A model generated the notes under the pieces. The model saw nothing but the letters and a program-made list of their open reading frames with translations. It was not told where the DNA came from and ran no database searches. Positions 18,650 through 27,116 of a stretch of DNA of 64,000 nt are shown piece by piece (the first letter of the stretch is position 1; each line of letters starts with the position of its first letter). Made by a program: the position numbers and the translations under genes. This stretch comes from Planosporangium mesophilum. GTDB lineage: Bacteria; Actinomycetota; Actinomycetes; Mycobacteriales; Micromonosporaceae. The stretch is taken from NCBI RefSeq assembly GCF_016863255.1, contig NZ_BOON01000008.1:58267-122266 (forward strand), in the 5' to 3' direction.

Positions 18650-19540
18650 ATGGTGCCGGGCACCCCATTCACCGTGTTCGAAGGATTCGCGCTGGACCGG
18701 ATCGACGTCGGGGAAGCGGTGCTGAGGGTACGCCACGGCGGGTCCGGCCCGCCGGTCCTGCTGCTGCACGGGCATCCGCGTACCCATGCCACCTGGTACC
18801 GGGTCGCGCCGCTGCTCGCCGCCGACTACACGGTGGTCTGTCCGGACCTGCGCGGCTACGGCGAGTCGTCCAAGCCGCCGACCACGCCCGACCACGAGCC
18901 GTACTCCAAGCGCGCGATGGCCCGCGACTGCCTGGCCCTCATGCGCGCGCTGGGCCACGAGCGCTTCGTCGTGGTCGGGCACGACCGGGGCTCGTACGTC
19001 GCGATGCGCACCGCGCTGGACCACCCGGACGCGGTGGTGGGGCTGGTGGTGATGGACGGGGTGCCGATCGGGGAGGCGCTCGACCGCTGCGACGCCAGGT
19101 TCGCGGCGGCCTGGTGGCACTGGTTCTTCCTGGGCCAGACCGCCAAGCCGGCCGAGCGGGTGATCAACGCCGACCCGGACGCCTGGTACACCGCGACCCC
19201 GGAGCAGTTGGGGGAGGCGTACGAGGACTTCCGGCGGGCGATCCACGATCCCGAGACCGTGCACGCGATGTGTGAGGACTACCGCGCGGGCCTGGGCATC
19301 GACCGGGCCCACGACGACGCCGACCGGGCGGCGGGCCGGCGGATCGCCTGCCCGACGCACATGCTGTGGGCGGCCAAGGACGACATGGAGGAGCTGTACG
19401 GCGACCCGCTCGCGATCTGGCGCAACTGGGCCGACGACCTTCACGGCGGGCCGATCGACTCCGGCCACCACATCATGGAGGAGGCGCCGGAGGAGCTCGC
19501 CGCCGAGCTGCGGGAGTTTCTCGCCCGCTGCTACGGCTGA
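18650..19540 (+). CDS. Alpha/beta hydrolase of the fluoroacetate dehalogenase group
   Basis: A 296-aa hydrolase resembling fluoroacetate dehalogenase (FAcD) and haloalkane dehalogenases. The nucleophile is Asp112 in GHDRG. The acid is Asp136 (VVMDGVP) and the base His273 (DSGHHIMEEAP). The oxyanion segment LLLHGHPRTH is present, as is the WHWFFLGQ block (156-163) that in FAcD supplies the His/Trp halide pocket; Tyr211 (CEDYRAG) may be the third pocket residue. Of the two arginines that bind carboxylate in FAcD, only the first is kept (R113). The second position is Tyr116, so the substrate may not be a small haloacid; epoxide hydrolase activity is possible. An in-frame GTG at 18653 is an alternative start. 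Confidence 0.85.
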   Translation: MVPGTPFTVFEGFALDRIDVGEAVLRVRHGGSGPPVLLLHGHPRTHATWYRVAPLLAADYTVVCPDLRGYGESSKPPTTPDHEPYSKRAMARDCLALMRALGHERFVVVGHDRGSYVAMRTALDHPDAVVGLVVMDGVPIGEALDRCDARFAAAWWHWFFLGQTAKPAERVINADPDAWYTATPEQLGEAYEDFRRAIHDPETVHAMCEDYRAGLGIDRAHDDADRAAGRRIACPTHMLWAAKDDMEELYGDPLAIWRNWADDLHGGPIDSGHHIMEEAPEELAAELREFLARCYG

Positions 19541-19839
19541 GGCGGGCCGGGGTCGGGGATCGCGACCCTGGCCACCCGGCGCTGGACGTCCAGTATGCGC
19601 ATGGCCCGGGCCAGGACCTCGCCGTGGATCTCGGTCTCGCCGCGCTCGAACATGAGCGCCAGCGAGTCCCGCAGCGCCGTCGCGTGCGAGGCCAGCGCCT
19701 GCGCGGCGAGCAGCGCCCGGTACGTGTGCTCGGCCCGGGTGGGGTTGATGCGCCCGAGGCAGTCCACGGCGGCCAGGTAGTGGTCGACGACCCCGGCCTC
19801 CGCCTCGGTGAGCGCCGGCATGTCCAGTCCGGCCCTCAT
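19531..19839 (-). CDS. Small helical protein translationally coupled to clpP
   Basis: A 102-aa protein of unrecognised family, predicted all-helical from its long Ala/Leu/Arg stretches ([34 protein letters not shown]). Its ATG overlaps the clpP stop as ATGA, so it is very likely translated from the same mRNA. It has no signal peptide or membrane helix. Position suggests a ClpP adaptor, regulator or substrate, but nothing in the sequence shows this. Its last bases overlap the hydrolase gene on the other strand by 10 bp. Confidence 0.65.
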   Translation of the reverse strand: MRAGLDMPALTEAEAGVVDHYLAAVDCLGRINPTRAEHTYRALLAAQALASHATALRDSLALMFERGETEIHGEVLARAMRILDVQRRVARVAIPDPGPPQP

Positions 19840-20450
19840 GTCCGGGCCAGCTCTCGCTGCTTGGCGGCGGGGATCAGCTCGTCCACGAACCCGTACGCGA
19901 GGGCCTGCTCGGCGGTGAGGATGGTGTCGCGTTCGAGGTCGGCGTGGACCCGCTCGCGGCTCTGTCCGGTGTGCCCGGCCAGGATCTCCTCCATCGCCGC
20001 GCGGGCGCGCAGGATCTCCCGGGCCTGGATCTCCAGATCGCTGGTCTGCCCCTGGCTGACGTCCATGGCCGGCTGGTGGATCAGTACGCGGGCGTTGGGC
20101 AGGATCATCCGCTTGCCCGGCGTACCGGCGGCCAGCAGGACCGCCGCGGCGGAGGCCGCCTGACCGAGGCAGACGGTCTGGATGTCGGAGGAGATGTGCC
20201 GCATCGTGTCGTAGATCGCGGTCATCGCGGTGATCGAGCCGCCCGGCGAGTTGAGGTACAGCGAGATGTCCCGCCCCGGGTTGTCGTAGTCGAGGTGGAG
20301 CAGCTGCACCATCACGTCGTTGGCGGCGGTGTCGTCGACCGGCGTGCCCAGGAAGATGATCCGTTCCCGGAGCAGCTTCGAGTACGGGTCGGTGGCGTAC
20401 TCGCCTCGGGCGTCGCGCTCGACGACGCTCGGCAGGATGTACCGCGTCAT
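19836..20450 (-). CDS. clpP: ClpP-family serine protease subunit
   Basis: A 204-aa subunit of the ClpP barrel that degrades proteins fed by a Clp ATPase. The catalytic set is intact: Ser in [14 protein letters not shown], His in [11 protein letters not shown], and Asp in [32 protein letters not shown] is the usual dimer/oligomer region. ATG 20450 has GGGAG upstream. Lying alone with a small coupled gene, it looks like an accessory ClpP rather than one of the paired clpP1-clpP2 genes common in actinobacteria. A ClpC-like ATPase with a likely ClpP-docking loop lies 2.4 kb away. Its promoter region, with a 20-bp palindrome, is shared with a divergent Phd-like gene. Confidence 0.93.
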   Translation of the reverse strand: MTRYILPSVVERDARGEYATDPYSKLLRERIIFLGTPVDDTAANDVMVQLLHLDYDNPGRDISLYLNSPGGSITAMTAIYDTMRHISSDIQTVCLGQAASAAAVLLAAGTPGKRMILPNARVLIHQPAMDVSQGQTSDLEIQAREILRARAAMEEILAGHTGQSRERVHADLERDTILTAEQALAYGFVDELIPAAKQRELART

Positions 20451-20461
20451 GATCACTCCCT

Positions 20462-20491
20462 GTACGTTCCGTACGTTCTGTACAGAACGTA
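20462..20491. promoter_or_regulatory. Operator-like palindrome and repeats between clpP and phd-like gene
   Basis: A perfect 20-bp palindrome TACGTTCTGTACAGAACGTA lies at 20472-20491. It is preceded by a direct repeat of its half, GTACGTTC, at 20462-20469 and 20471-20478. It sits 11 bases before the phd-like ATG and within 42 bases of the clpP start, so a bound dimer would block both genes. Phd/YefM proteins bind palindromes in their own promoters, so self-recognition is the simplest reading. Confidence 0.7.
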
Positions 20492-20501
20492 TCATGGGTG
20501 C

Positions 20502-20813
20502 ATGGCTTTCGAAATCCCGGTGACCCAGGCGCGCGCCGAGTTCGCCGATCTGGTGAACCGGGTCGTGTACGGCGGGGAGCGGGTCGTCGTCACCCGGCAC
20601 GGCAAGCCGATCGTGGCTCTGGTGCCCGCCGCCGACCTGGAGCGTCTGGACGACCTCGACCAGCAGGTTCACGACGACCAGGAGCAGCCGGCCACGGTGC
20701 TCCGGCTCTCCACCGACGCGCCCGGCCAGTCGATCGGCTTCGAGCCGCCGGCCGGCCGACCGCTCCGCATCGCCGCCCGGCACCGCCCGGCCGGCGGCGA
20801 CCCGACCCGCTGA
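20502..20813 (+). CDS. Phd/YefM-type antitoxin-like DNA-binding protein, no toxin partner
   Basis: A 103-aa protein whose first 55 residues are a clear Phd/YefM fold ([37 protein letters not shown]). The C-terminal 45 residues are Pro/Arg-rich and unlike the usual short toxin-binding tail. No Doc, YoeB or other toxin follows; the next gene is 80 bases on and encodes an unrelated 266-aa protein. The start lies just after a perfect palindrome shared with divergent clpP. It may act as a stand-alone repressor (inference). Phd of phage P1 is a ClpXP substrate, which makes the pairing with clpP suggestive. Confidence 0.85.
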   Translation: MAFEIPVTQARAEFADLVNRVVYGGERVVVTRHGKPIVALVPAADLERLDDLDQQVHDDQEQPATVLRLSTDAPGQSIGFEPPAGRPLRIAARHRPAGGDPTR

Positions 20814-20819
20814 CCCCTG

Positions 20820-20888
20820 CCACAACCTCCGACGCGGAAGTTGTGGTCTCCGGCGGGGTTTGAGACCCCGACTTTCCGGAAGTTGTGC
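20820..20888. repeat. Hairpins and 11-bp direct repeat between phd-like gene and next ORF
   Basis: CCACAAC (20820-20826) pairs with GTTGTGG (20840-20846) around an inner TCCG-ACG-CGGA stem. CGGGGT (20854-20859) pairs with ACCCCG (20865-20870). The 11-mer CGGAAGTTGTG occurs at 20835-20845 and again at 20877-20887. The block ends just before the GTG start at 20893. It could be a terminator for the phd-like gene, an operator for the next gene, or both. Confidence 0.5.
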
Positions 20889-20892
20889 CACC

Positions 20893-21693
20893 GTGCACAG
20901 GGATCAGATCCGGGCGGTCCTTCAGGGCGCGCGCCTGGCGCTGCCGTACCTCACCGGCCGCGCCCACACCGAGGCGAGGGACGCCATCGACAACCTGTTC
21001 GCGGTACTGGACCGGCGCGCTCCGGTCGGGGACGCCGCCGCGAACTACGTCTCCCTGATGGAGCTGCGCAGTGAGGTGCGCGCCGCGATGCGCAGCGACG
21101 GCATGAGCACCCCCGTACCCGTACGGGCGGTCCTGGCCGAGCGGTCGGTCGTCGCCGCGTTGCGGGCCGTGGCCCGCGACAACTGGGACGACGCGGCGGA
21201 GTCGGAGGCGTACCTGCGCCGGCTCGCACCGGACCTCATGTTCGAGCTGACCGTCGAGGTCGGACAGTCCACCCGGGCCAACTTCACCGGCCGGTGGCTG
21301 GTCGAACCGCGCCCCGCCACCGGCCGGCGGGAGCGGCAGCCGGACTCGTACTGCGGAGTGGCGCAGACGAGCGGGGGCAGCGTGATCGTGTACCTGGCCG
21401 ACGTCGACGAGCGGCTGCCGGGCCGCCTGGACGAGTACGACGACCTGGCCGCCGCGGCGAAGACCCTGCCCGACCACGTCGTCAGGCAGGCCACCGCGGC
21501 CATCGTCCGGGAGTTCAACCGGCAGGCGTGGCTGCGCGAGTTCGGTAGGCCGGCGCCGGTGGCCGCCCCCGCGACGGCCACCCGGGACCGGGCCACCGCG
21601 TGGGACGGGACCGCCGCCCTCCGCCTGCAGGTCGACGCCGACGAGGCCGCCGCGGGCCGCCGGAGCGCGGTGCCGAACCGGTCGACCGGCTGA
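20893..21693 (+). CDS. Hypothetical protein, family not recognised
   Basis: A 266-aa protein I cannot place. It begins [20 protein letters not shown] from GTG 20893. It is rich in Arg, Ala and Asp with short helical stretches ([38 protein letters not shown]), and has no signal peptide, helix pair or metal motif. A central strand-rich part ([20 protein letters not shown]) suggests a mixed fold. The stop codon lies inside the first unit of a 13-bp tandem repeat. Coding character is good: strong third-position GC in frame and continuous over the region. It sits between the phd-like gene and an SDR gene on the same strand. Confidence 0.7.
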   Translation: MHRDQIRAVLQGARLALPYLTGRAHTEARDAIDNLFAVLDRRAPVGDAAANYVSLMELRSEVRAAMRSDGMSTPVPVRAVLAERSVVAALRAVARDNWDDAAESEAYLRRLAPDLMFELTVEVGQSTRANFTGRWLVEPRPATGRRERQPDSYCGVAQTSGGSVIVYLADVDERLPGRLDEYDDLAAAAKTLPDHVVRQATAAIVREFNRQAWLREFGRPAPVAAPATATRDRATAWDGTAALRLQVDADEAAAGRRSAVPNRSTG

Positions 21694-21732
21694 GTCGACC
21701 GGCTGAGTCGACCGGTCGAGTCGACCGGTTGA
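21681..21732. repeat. Four tandem 13-bp units spanning the stop codon of the hypothetical gene
   Basis: Units are GTCGACCGGCTGA (21681), GTCGACCGGCTGA (21694), GTCGACCGGTCGA (21707) and GTCGACCGGTTGA (21720). The gene's TGA stop (21691-21693) is part of unit one. Because 13 is not a multiple of three, copy-number change would not alter the upstream frame but would move later sequence. The repeat sits 30 bases before the SDR start. Confidence 0.85.
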
Positions 21733-21761
21733 GGGGCCTCCGTCGGGGGTAACCGGCGGAG

Positions 21762-22844
21762 ATGAGGATCGTCATCGTCGGGGCCAGCGGCAACGCCGGG
21801 ACGGCACTGCTGCGCCGACTGCGGCGCGAGACCGACCTCGACCTCGTCGGGGTCGCCCGGCGTCCACCCGGGCCGGCGTCCGGTCCGCCGTACGACACCG
21901 TGCAGTGGTACGCCCAGGACATCGGTGCCCCGGACGCGCCCGCACGGCTGACCGGGATCTTCGCCGGCGCGGCGGCCGTCGTACACCTGGCCTGGCAGAT
22001 CCAGCCCAGCCACGACCGGGCTGTCCTGCGCCGCACGAACGTCGAGGGCAGCCGCGCCGTCATCGACGGGGTCGTCCGGGCGGGCGTACCGGCGCTGGTG
22101 TACGCGTCGTCGGTGGGCGCGTACGCGCCCGGGCCCAAGGACCGGTTCGTCGACGAGAGCTGGCCGACGACCGGCGTGCCCGAGTCCTCCTACAGCCAGG
22201 ACAAGGCGGCCGTGGAACGGCTGCTGGACACGTGCGAGGCCGAGCACCCGGGGCTGCGGGTGGTGCGCCTGCGTCCCGGCCTGAACTTCCAGCGCGACGC
22301 GGGTACCGAGATCGCCCGGTACTTCCTCGGCCCCCTGGCGCCGGTGGGGCTGCTGCGCTTCGGCCGGATACCGGTCGTACCGCGCAACGACCGGCTGCGG
22401 ATGCAGGCGGTGCACACCGACGACGTCGCGGACGCGTACGCCCGGGCGCTGCTCGGCGACGCGCGAGGCGCCTTCAACATCGCCGCCGACCCGGTGCTCA
22501 CCCCGGAGCTGGTGGCGTCGCGCTTGCACGGCCGTACCGTGCCGGTACCCCCGGCGGTGCTGCGGGTCGCCGCGGACCTGACCTGGCGGGCCCGGCTGCA
22601 GCCGGTCGACCGCGGCTGGGTCGAGCTGGCGCTCAAGGCCCCGCTCATGGCCTGCGACCGGGCCGCCGCGGAGCTGGGCTGGCGGCCGTCGGTGGACGCG
22701 GTGACGGCGCTGCGGGAGCTGATGGCCGGGATGGCGCATCGCGCCCACACCGGGAGCCCGCCGCTGTCCGACGCCACCGAAAGCCCCGGACGGCTGCCGG
22801 CCCTGCTGCGCGGTCGCCTGCCCGGCCAGGGCAACCCGTACTGA
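21762..22844 (+). CDS. NAD-dependent epimerase/dehydratase (extended SDR)
   Basis: A 360-aa Rossmann protein of the extended short-chain dehydrogenase group. The NAD-binding GASGNAG is at residues 7-13. The catalytic pair is YSQDK (Tyr/Lys about 147/151) with the serine of VYASSVGAYAP before it. C-terminal substrate region: PADLTWRARLQP-type helices, then an extended basic tail. ATG 21762 abuts a GGCGGAG sequence, with a G-rich stretch 12 bases upstream. Substrate could be a nucleotide sugar or related compound; nothing in the neighbourhood decides this. Confidence 0.9.
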   Translation: MRIVIVGASGNAGTALLRRLRRETDLDLVGVARRPPGPASGPPYDTVQWYAQDIGAPDAPARLTGIFAGAAAVVHLAWQIQPSHDRAVLRRTNVEGSRAVIDGVVRAGVPALVYASSVGAYAPGPKDRFVDESWPTTGVPESSYSQDKAAVERLLDTCEAEHPGLRVVRLRPGLNFQRDAGTEIARYFLGPLAPVGLLRFGRIPVVPRNDRLRMQAVHTDDVADAYARALLGDARGAFNIAADPVLTPELVASRLHGRTVPVPPAVLRVAADLTWRARLQPVDRGWVELALKAPLMACDRAAAELGWRPSVDAVTALRELMAGMAHRAHTGSPPLSDATESPGRLPALLRGRLPGQGNPY

Positions 22845-22868
22845 CCCCAACCCCTGACCGGGGAGGGC

Positions 22869-25400
22869 TCAGCGGGCGCGGGCCATCTCCTCCTGCTGCG
22901 CCTGGACGATGAACTCCAGGTGCCCGTCCCGGGCGTCGACCTTGACGTGCTGTTCCGGGCTCAGCCGCCCGTCGAGCAGCATCTCGGACAGCTTGTTGTC
23001 GACCTCACGCTGGATCACCCGCCGCAGCGGGCGGGCGCCGAACTGTGGCTCGTACCCGTGCTCGGCGAGCCAGTTCAGCGCCTCCGGCGTGATCTCGACG
23101 GTGATGCCCTGGGCGTGCAGCCGCCGCCGGGTGTGCTCGAGCAGCAGGTCGGCGATCTGCCGGACCTGCTCGAACTCCAGCCGCCGGAAGACGACGATCT
23201 CGTCGATCCGATTGACGAACTCGGGGCGCATGTGCTCGGTGAGCACCCGCATCAGGCGGTCACGCAGCGGTGCCTCCACGTCCTCGGCCTGCGAGAAGCC
23301 GAGGGCGCCGCGCTGGGCGGTGATGATGTCCGAGCCCAGGTTGCTGGTCATGATGATGATGGTGTTCTTGAAACTGACCACGTGGCCCTGGGCGTCGGTG
23401 AGGCGGCCGTCGTCGAGGATCTGCAGCAGGATGTTGTAGACGTCGGGGTGGGCCTTCTCGATCTCGTCGAGCAGCAGGACCGAGTACGGCTTGCGCCGCA
23501 CCGTCTCGGTGAGCTGACCGGCCTGCTCGTACCCGACGTAGCCGGGCGGCGCGCCGATCAGCCGGCTCACGGTGTGGCGCTCCTGGAACTCGCTCATGTC
23601 CAGGCGGATCATGCGCTCCTCGGCGCCGAACATCGCCTCGGCCAGGGCCCGGGCCAGCTCGGTCTTGCCGACGCCGGTGGGGCCGAGGAACAGGAAGCTG
23701 CCGATGGGCCGGTTGGGATCGCCCAGCCCGGCGCGGGCCCGGCGTACGGACTGCGCGACGACGCGTACCGCCTCGTCCTGACCCACGATCCGGCGGTGCA
23801 GTCGCTGCTCCAGCTCCATCAGGCGCTGGCGCTCCTCCTCGGTGAGCTGGCGGGCCGGGATGCCGGTCCAGCGCGAGACGACCTCGGCGATCTCCTCCGG
23901 GGTGACGTCCGGGACGCCCCCGCCGCCCTCCTTGGCCTCGTCGATACGCTGCCGCAGCTGCGTCATCTCGTCGCGCAGGGCGCTCGCGCGCTCGTACTGC
24001 TCGTCGGCGACCGCCTGGTCCTTGTCCCGGGTGAGCTGATCCAGTCGCAGCTCGGCCTCCCGGACGTCCACGGTCGGCACGTGGGAACGCAGCTGGACCC
24101 GGGCACCGGCCTGGTCGATCAGGTCGATCGCCTTGTCCGGCAGGAACCGGTCGGCGATGTAGCGGTCGGACAGCTCGGCGGCCGCGACCAGCGCCTCGTC
24201 GGTGTACCGGACGCCGTGGTGCGCCTCGTAGCGGTCGCGCAGCCCGCGCAGGATCTCGATGGTGTCGTCGACGCTCGGCTCAGGGACCAGGATCGGCTGG
24301 AAGCGCCGCTCCAGGGCGGCGTCCTTCTCGATGTGCCGGCGGTACTCGTCGATCGTCGTCGCCCCGATCACGTGCAGCTCGCCGCGCGCCAGCGGCGGTT
24401 TGAGGATGTTGGACGCGTCGGTGGAGCCCTCGCCGCCGCCGGCGCCAACCACGGTGTGGATCTCGTCGATGAAGACGATCAGATCCTCGGTGTGCTGGCG
24501 GATCTCGTCGAGGACGTTCTTGAGGCGCTCCTCGAAGTCGCCGCGGTAGCGGGTACCGGCCACCAGGCTGGTCATGTCGAGCTGGATCAGCCGCTTGCCG
24601 GTGAGGGTCCGGGGTACCTCGCCGTCGACGATGCGCTGGGCGAGCCCCTCGACGATCGCGGTCTTGCCCACGCCCGCCTCGCCGATGAGGACCGGGTTGT
24701 TCTTGGTGCGGCGGGCCAGGATCTCGATCATCTGCTCGAGTTCCTCGTCGCGGCCGACGACCGGGTCGACCTTCTCCTCGCGGGCGAGGGCGGTGAGATC
24801 CCGGCCGTACCGGTCGAGCGTCGGCGTCGGATGCTCCTGCGGGCCCGGCCCCGGCCCCGGTGCCGGCGCCGCGCGCTCGGTCGCGGCGCGCTGCAGCGAC
24901 TCCGGGGTGGCGCCGCGCTCGTTGAGCATGCGCCCGCCCTCGGACTCGGGGTTGAGCGACAGCGCCAGCAGGATGTGCGCCGGGCCGAGGTAGGACGCGC
25001 CGAGCGCGCGTGAGATCTGGTGCGCCTGGAGCAGGGCGCGCTTCGCCGCCGGGGTGAGTGCGGGAACCACGTTGCGGGGGCCGTTGCGGCGCCCGCGCCG
25101 CTCGATCTCCTGCGCGAGCTCGTCGGGGTCCACCCCCGCCCGCTCCAGCAACTGGCGCAGCGGCTCGCGGTGGGCCGCCGCCCACAGCAGGTGCTCGGTG
25201 TCGAGGTCGGAGCTGCCCAGGTCGGCCGCCTTGGCAGCGGCGGTGGCGAGCAGTTCGCGGGCCTCCTGGCTCATCATCCGGGTGATGTCGACCCGCTGCA
25301 TCGGTTGCTGGGTCGATTGACTGCCGCTGAGGAAGCGCGCCAGGAAGTCGTCGAACTGGCCCGACCCGACGTCGCCTGGGCCCCACATTCCACCGGTCAC
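22869..25400 (-). CDS. ClpC-like AAA+ unfoldase of a Clp protease
   Basis: A Hsp100 class I ATPase of 843 aa. It has a divergent N-domain with a Gly/Ser-rich start (about 10-150), AAA1 with Walker A GEAGVGKT and Walker B VFIDEIH, a middle region with a UVR-like motif ([14 protein letters not shown]), and AAA2 with GPTGVGKT and LLLDEIEKA. The segment [11 protein letters not shown] in AAA2 contains an LGF tripeptide where ClpC/ClpA proteins dock to ClpP; the ClpB in this window lacks it. GTG 25400 is supported by GAGGGA. Likely role: feeding unfolded substrates to ClpP, plausibly the accessory ClpP 2.4 kb away (inference). It follows the YbjQ-like gene by 37 bases. Confidence 0.92.
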   Translation of the reverse strand: MTGGMWGPGDVGSGQFDDFLARFLSGSQSTQQPMQRVDITRMMSQEARELLATAAAKAADLGSSDLDTEHLLWAAAHREPLRQLLERAGVDPDELAQEIERRGRRNGPRNVVPALTPAAKRALLQAHQISRALGASYLGPAHILLALSLNPESEGGRMLNERGATPESLQRAATERAAPAPGPGPGPQEHPTPTLDRYGRDLTALAREEKVDPVVGRDEELEQMIEILARRTKNNPVLIGEAGVGKTAIVEGLAQRIVDGEVPRTLTGKRLIQLDMTSLVAGTRYRGDFEERLKNVLDEIRQHTEDLIVFIDEIHTVVGAGGGEGSTDASNILKPPLARGELHVIGATTIDEYRRHIEKDAALERRFQPILVPEPSVDDTIEILRGLRDRYEAHHGVRYTDEALVAAAELSDRYIADRFLPDKAIDLIDQAGARVQLRSHVPTVDVREAELRLDQLTRDKDQAVADEQYERASALRDEMTQLRQRIDEAKEGGGGVPDVTPEEIAEVVSRWTGIPARQLTEEERQRLMELEQRLHRRIVGQDEAVRVVAQSVRRARAGLGDPNRPIGSFLFLGPTGVGKTELARALAEAMFGAEERMIRLDMSEFQERHTVSRLIGAPPGYVGYEQAGQLTETVRRKPYSVLLLDEIEKAHPDVYNILLQILDDGRLTDAQGHVVSFKNTIIIMTSNLGSDIITAQRGALGFSQAEDVEAPLRDRLMRVLTEHMRPEFVNRIDEIVVFRRLEFEQVRQIADLLLEHTRRRLHAQGITVEITPEALNWLAEHGYEPQFGARPLRRVIQREVDNKLSEMLLDGRLSPEQHVKVDARDGHLEFIVQAQQEEMARAR

Positions 25401-25437
25401 GATCGTCCCTCTCCGCTGCGGACGTTCCGTCGCGTGT

Positions 25438-25839
25438 TCAGTCGGTCGGGATCGGCGTCGGCGTCGGTGCCGGCGCCCAGCCACGGGCGGTCAGCCCGCC
25501 GGCCGACCCGTCGACCGCCCGTCGCACCGGCGTGGGGACGACGAACACGGCGGTCCCGTACGCGCAGATCTCCGTCCAATGTGTGCTGAGGTCCCGGTGG
25601 TCGAAGCGCATGCACACGATCGCGTTGGCGCCCCGCAGATAGGCGCGCTGGCTCATCTGCGCGACCGCCTCGTCCCGCCACCGGCTCAGCGCGATGCCCA
25701 TGCGGGGGTTCGAGCCGCCGGAGAGGAGTTTGATGCCCTCGTTGTAGACGTTGCGCGACCGGGCGGTGATGCCGTGCACCTCGCCCAGCACGTCCCGGAT
25801 CTCGTACCCGGGCACCCACTCCGTGGTCACCACCAGCAT
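25438..25839 (-). CDS. YbjQ-like (UPF0145/DUF74) heavy-metal-binding domain protein
   Basis: A 133-aa protein of the YbjQ family, named for a heavy-metal-binding-like fold but with no settled function. Family features are visible: the start MLVVTTEWVPGYEIRDVLGE, the central RDEAVAQMSQRAYLRGANAI and the strand AYGTAVFVV. A Pro/Thr-rich tail (APAPTPTPIP) is added after the domain. It lies 37 bases upstream of the ClpC-like gene, probably in one transcript with it. The 150 bases upstream hold a small inverted repeat (GGTCGA-N9-TCGACC, about 25884-25904). Confidence 0.85.
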   Translation of the reverse strand: MLVVTTEWVPGYEIRDVLGEVHGITARSRNVYNEGIKLLSGGSNPRMGIALSRWRDEAVAQMSQRAYLRGANAIVCMRFDHRDLSTHWTEICAYGTAVFVVPTPVRRAVDGSAGGLTARGWAPAPTPTPIPTD

Positions 25840-25989
25840 GCGAAGGCCACCCTACCTGGGGTCCGTTGAGTCGGACATGGAGGTCGAGAGCGCCTTTCGA
25901 CCCCCGACCGGCGCGACCCCACAGGTGCGCCCCTTCCCGGTCGGGCAGTCGTCAAACCCGCCGCGGCAGCGGCCACTCTCGGCAGGTGC

Positions 25990-26547
25990 TCACCCGGCGA
26001 CGGTGGCCACCTGGTCCACTGCGGTGAGCAGTTCCGGCAGCGAGTACCCGCCGTCGTGGCGCAGGCCGTTGATGAAGAACGTCGGCGTGCCGTTCACCCC
26101 GCTGCGGGCGCCGCTGACGAAGTCGCGCCGGATCCGGTCCAGGTAGATGTGGTCGTTGACCTCCTGGACCACCTCGTCGACGGGCAGCCCCACCTCCTCC
26201 ACCCCGGCGGCCAGGTGCACCGGGTCGAACTGGTCCTGGTGCTCGAACAGCCAGTCGTGCATCTGCCAGAAGCGCTCGCGCACGCCGGCCGCCTCGGCGG
26301 TCTCGGCGGCCACCTCGGCGAACGGGTGCACGTTGGTCAGCGGGAAGTGGCGGTACACGAACCGCACCACGTTCGGCCGTTCCCGCAGCAGTTCCTGCAC
26401 GACCGGATGGGCCATGCCGCAGTACGGGCACTGGTAGTCGCCGTACTCCACCAGGGTGACCGGTGCCGTCGCCGGTCCCCGGATGTGGTCGATCTCGGTG
26501 ACCGGCGCGGCCAGCCGGCCGGTGTCGACGCGGAACGGGGTCGTCAC
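25990..26547 (-). CDS. DsbA/thioredoxin-fold oxidoreductase (cytoplasmic)
   Basis: A 185-aa thiol-disulfide oxidoreductase. The active site is CPYC at residues 40-43, and the cis-proline loop is NGTPTFFING. The insertion between them is helical, as in DsbA and Thioredoxin_4 proteins. There is no signal peptide, so it works inside the cell, probably with the peroxiredoxin. Its GTG start overlaps the peroxiredoxin stop (GTGA), indicating coupled translation. Likely role: reduction of disulfides in the peroxiredoxin or in stress-damaged proteins (inference from pairing). Confidence 0.92.
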   Translation of the reverse strand: MTTPFRVDTGRLAAPVTEIDHIRGPATAPVTLVEYGDYQCPYCGMAHPVVQELLRERPNVVRFVYRHFPLTNVHPFAEVAAETAEAAGVRERFWQMHDWLFEHQDQFDPVHLAAGVEEVGLPVDEVVQEVNDHIYLDRIRRDFVSGARSGVNGTPTFFINGLRHDGGYSLPELLTAVDQVATVAG

Positions 26548-27035
26548 GTGACCACCTGCGTTTCGGGGACGAGGGAGTGGAGCGCGGCGAGAATGCCGTC
26601 CACACCCGGGTTGACGGTGGGCGGGTACAGCTGGCTCCAGGCGACGTAGCCGTCCCGGTCCAACACGAACAGCGCCCGCTCGGCGACGCCGTCGGGCAGC
26701 CGGTAGGCCTGGTAGGCGCGGGCCACCTCACCCTTGGGCTCGAAGTCGGACAGGAGGGGGAAGCTGATGCCGCGGTCCTCGGCGAACGCGCGGTGACACC
26801 ACACCCCGTCGACGGAGATGCCCAGCACGGTCGCGCCGTAGCGGGCGAACTCCGGCAGGACCGCCTGGTACAGCGCCATCTGGTCGCTGCACACCGGGCT
26901 CCAGTCCGCGGGGTAGAACACGAGGATGACCGGCTCGCCGCGAAGCCGCGACAGAGTGACCTGCCGGTCGGTGGCGGAGGGGAGGGAGAAGTCGGGGGCA
27001 CGCTGACCCCGCAGGGAGCGTGCGACATTGGTCAT
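26544..27035 (-). CDS. Peroxiredoxin (AhpC/TSA family)
   Basis: A 163-aa peroxide-reducing enzyme. The peroxidatic cysteine is C49 in YPADWSPVCSDQ, in the usual DFS-LPS / FYPADW context. A second cysteine, C80 (DGVWCHRAF), could be the resolving residue. ATG 27035 gives MTNVARSLRGQRAPDF, the usual family start; extra codons upstream look untranslated. The DsbA-like gene overlaps its 3' end. Peroxide is the expected substrate and the DsbA-like protein a possible electron donor (inference). Confidence 0.92.
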   Translation of the reverse strand: MTNVARSLRGQRAPDFSLPSATDRQVTLSRLRGEPVILVFYPADWSPVCSDQMALYQAVLPEFARYGATVLGISVDGVWCHRAFAEDRGISFPLLSDFEPKGEVARAYQAYRLPDGVAERALFVLDRDGYVAWSQLYPPTVNPGVDGILAALHSLVPETQVVT

Positions 27036-27116
27036 GGGGCGATGGTCGAAGCGGGCGGGGTGAGTCAACGTCACCTGGCTCGGGTGGTTCACCGGTGGTC
27101 GGCTCACCCCACACGC

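Noticed and set aside
20472..20491. LexA SOS box at the clpP/phd palindrome
   Set aside because: The palindrome is GTTC-N6-GAAC, the inverse order of the actinobacterial GAAC-N4-GTTC box.
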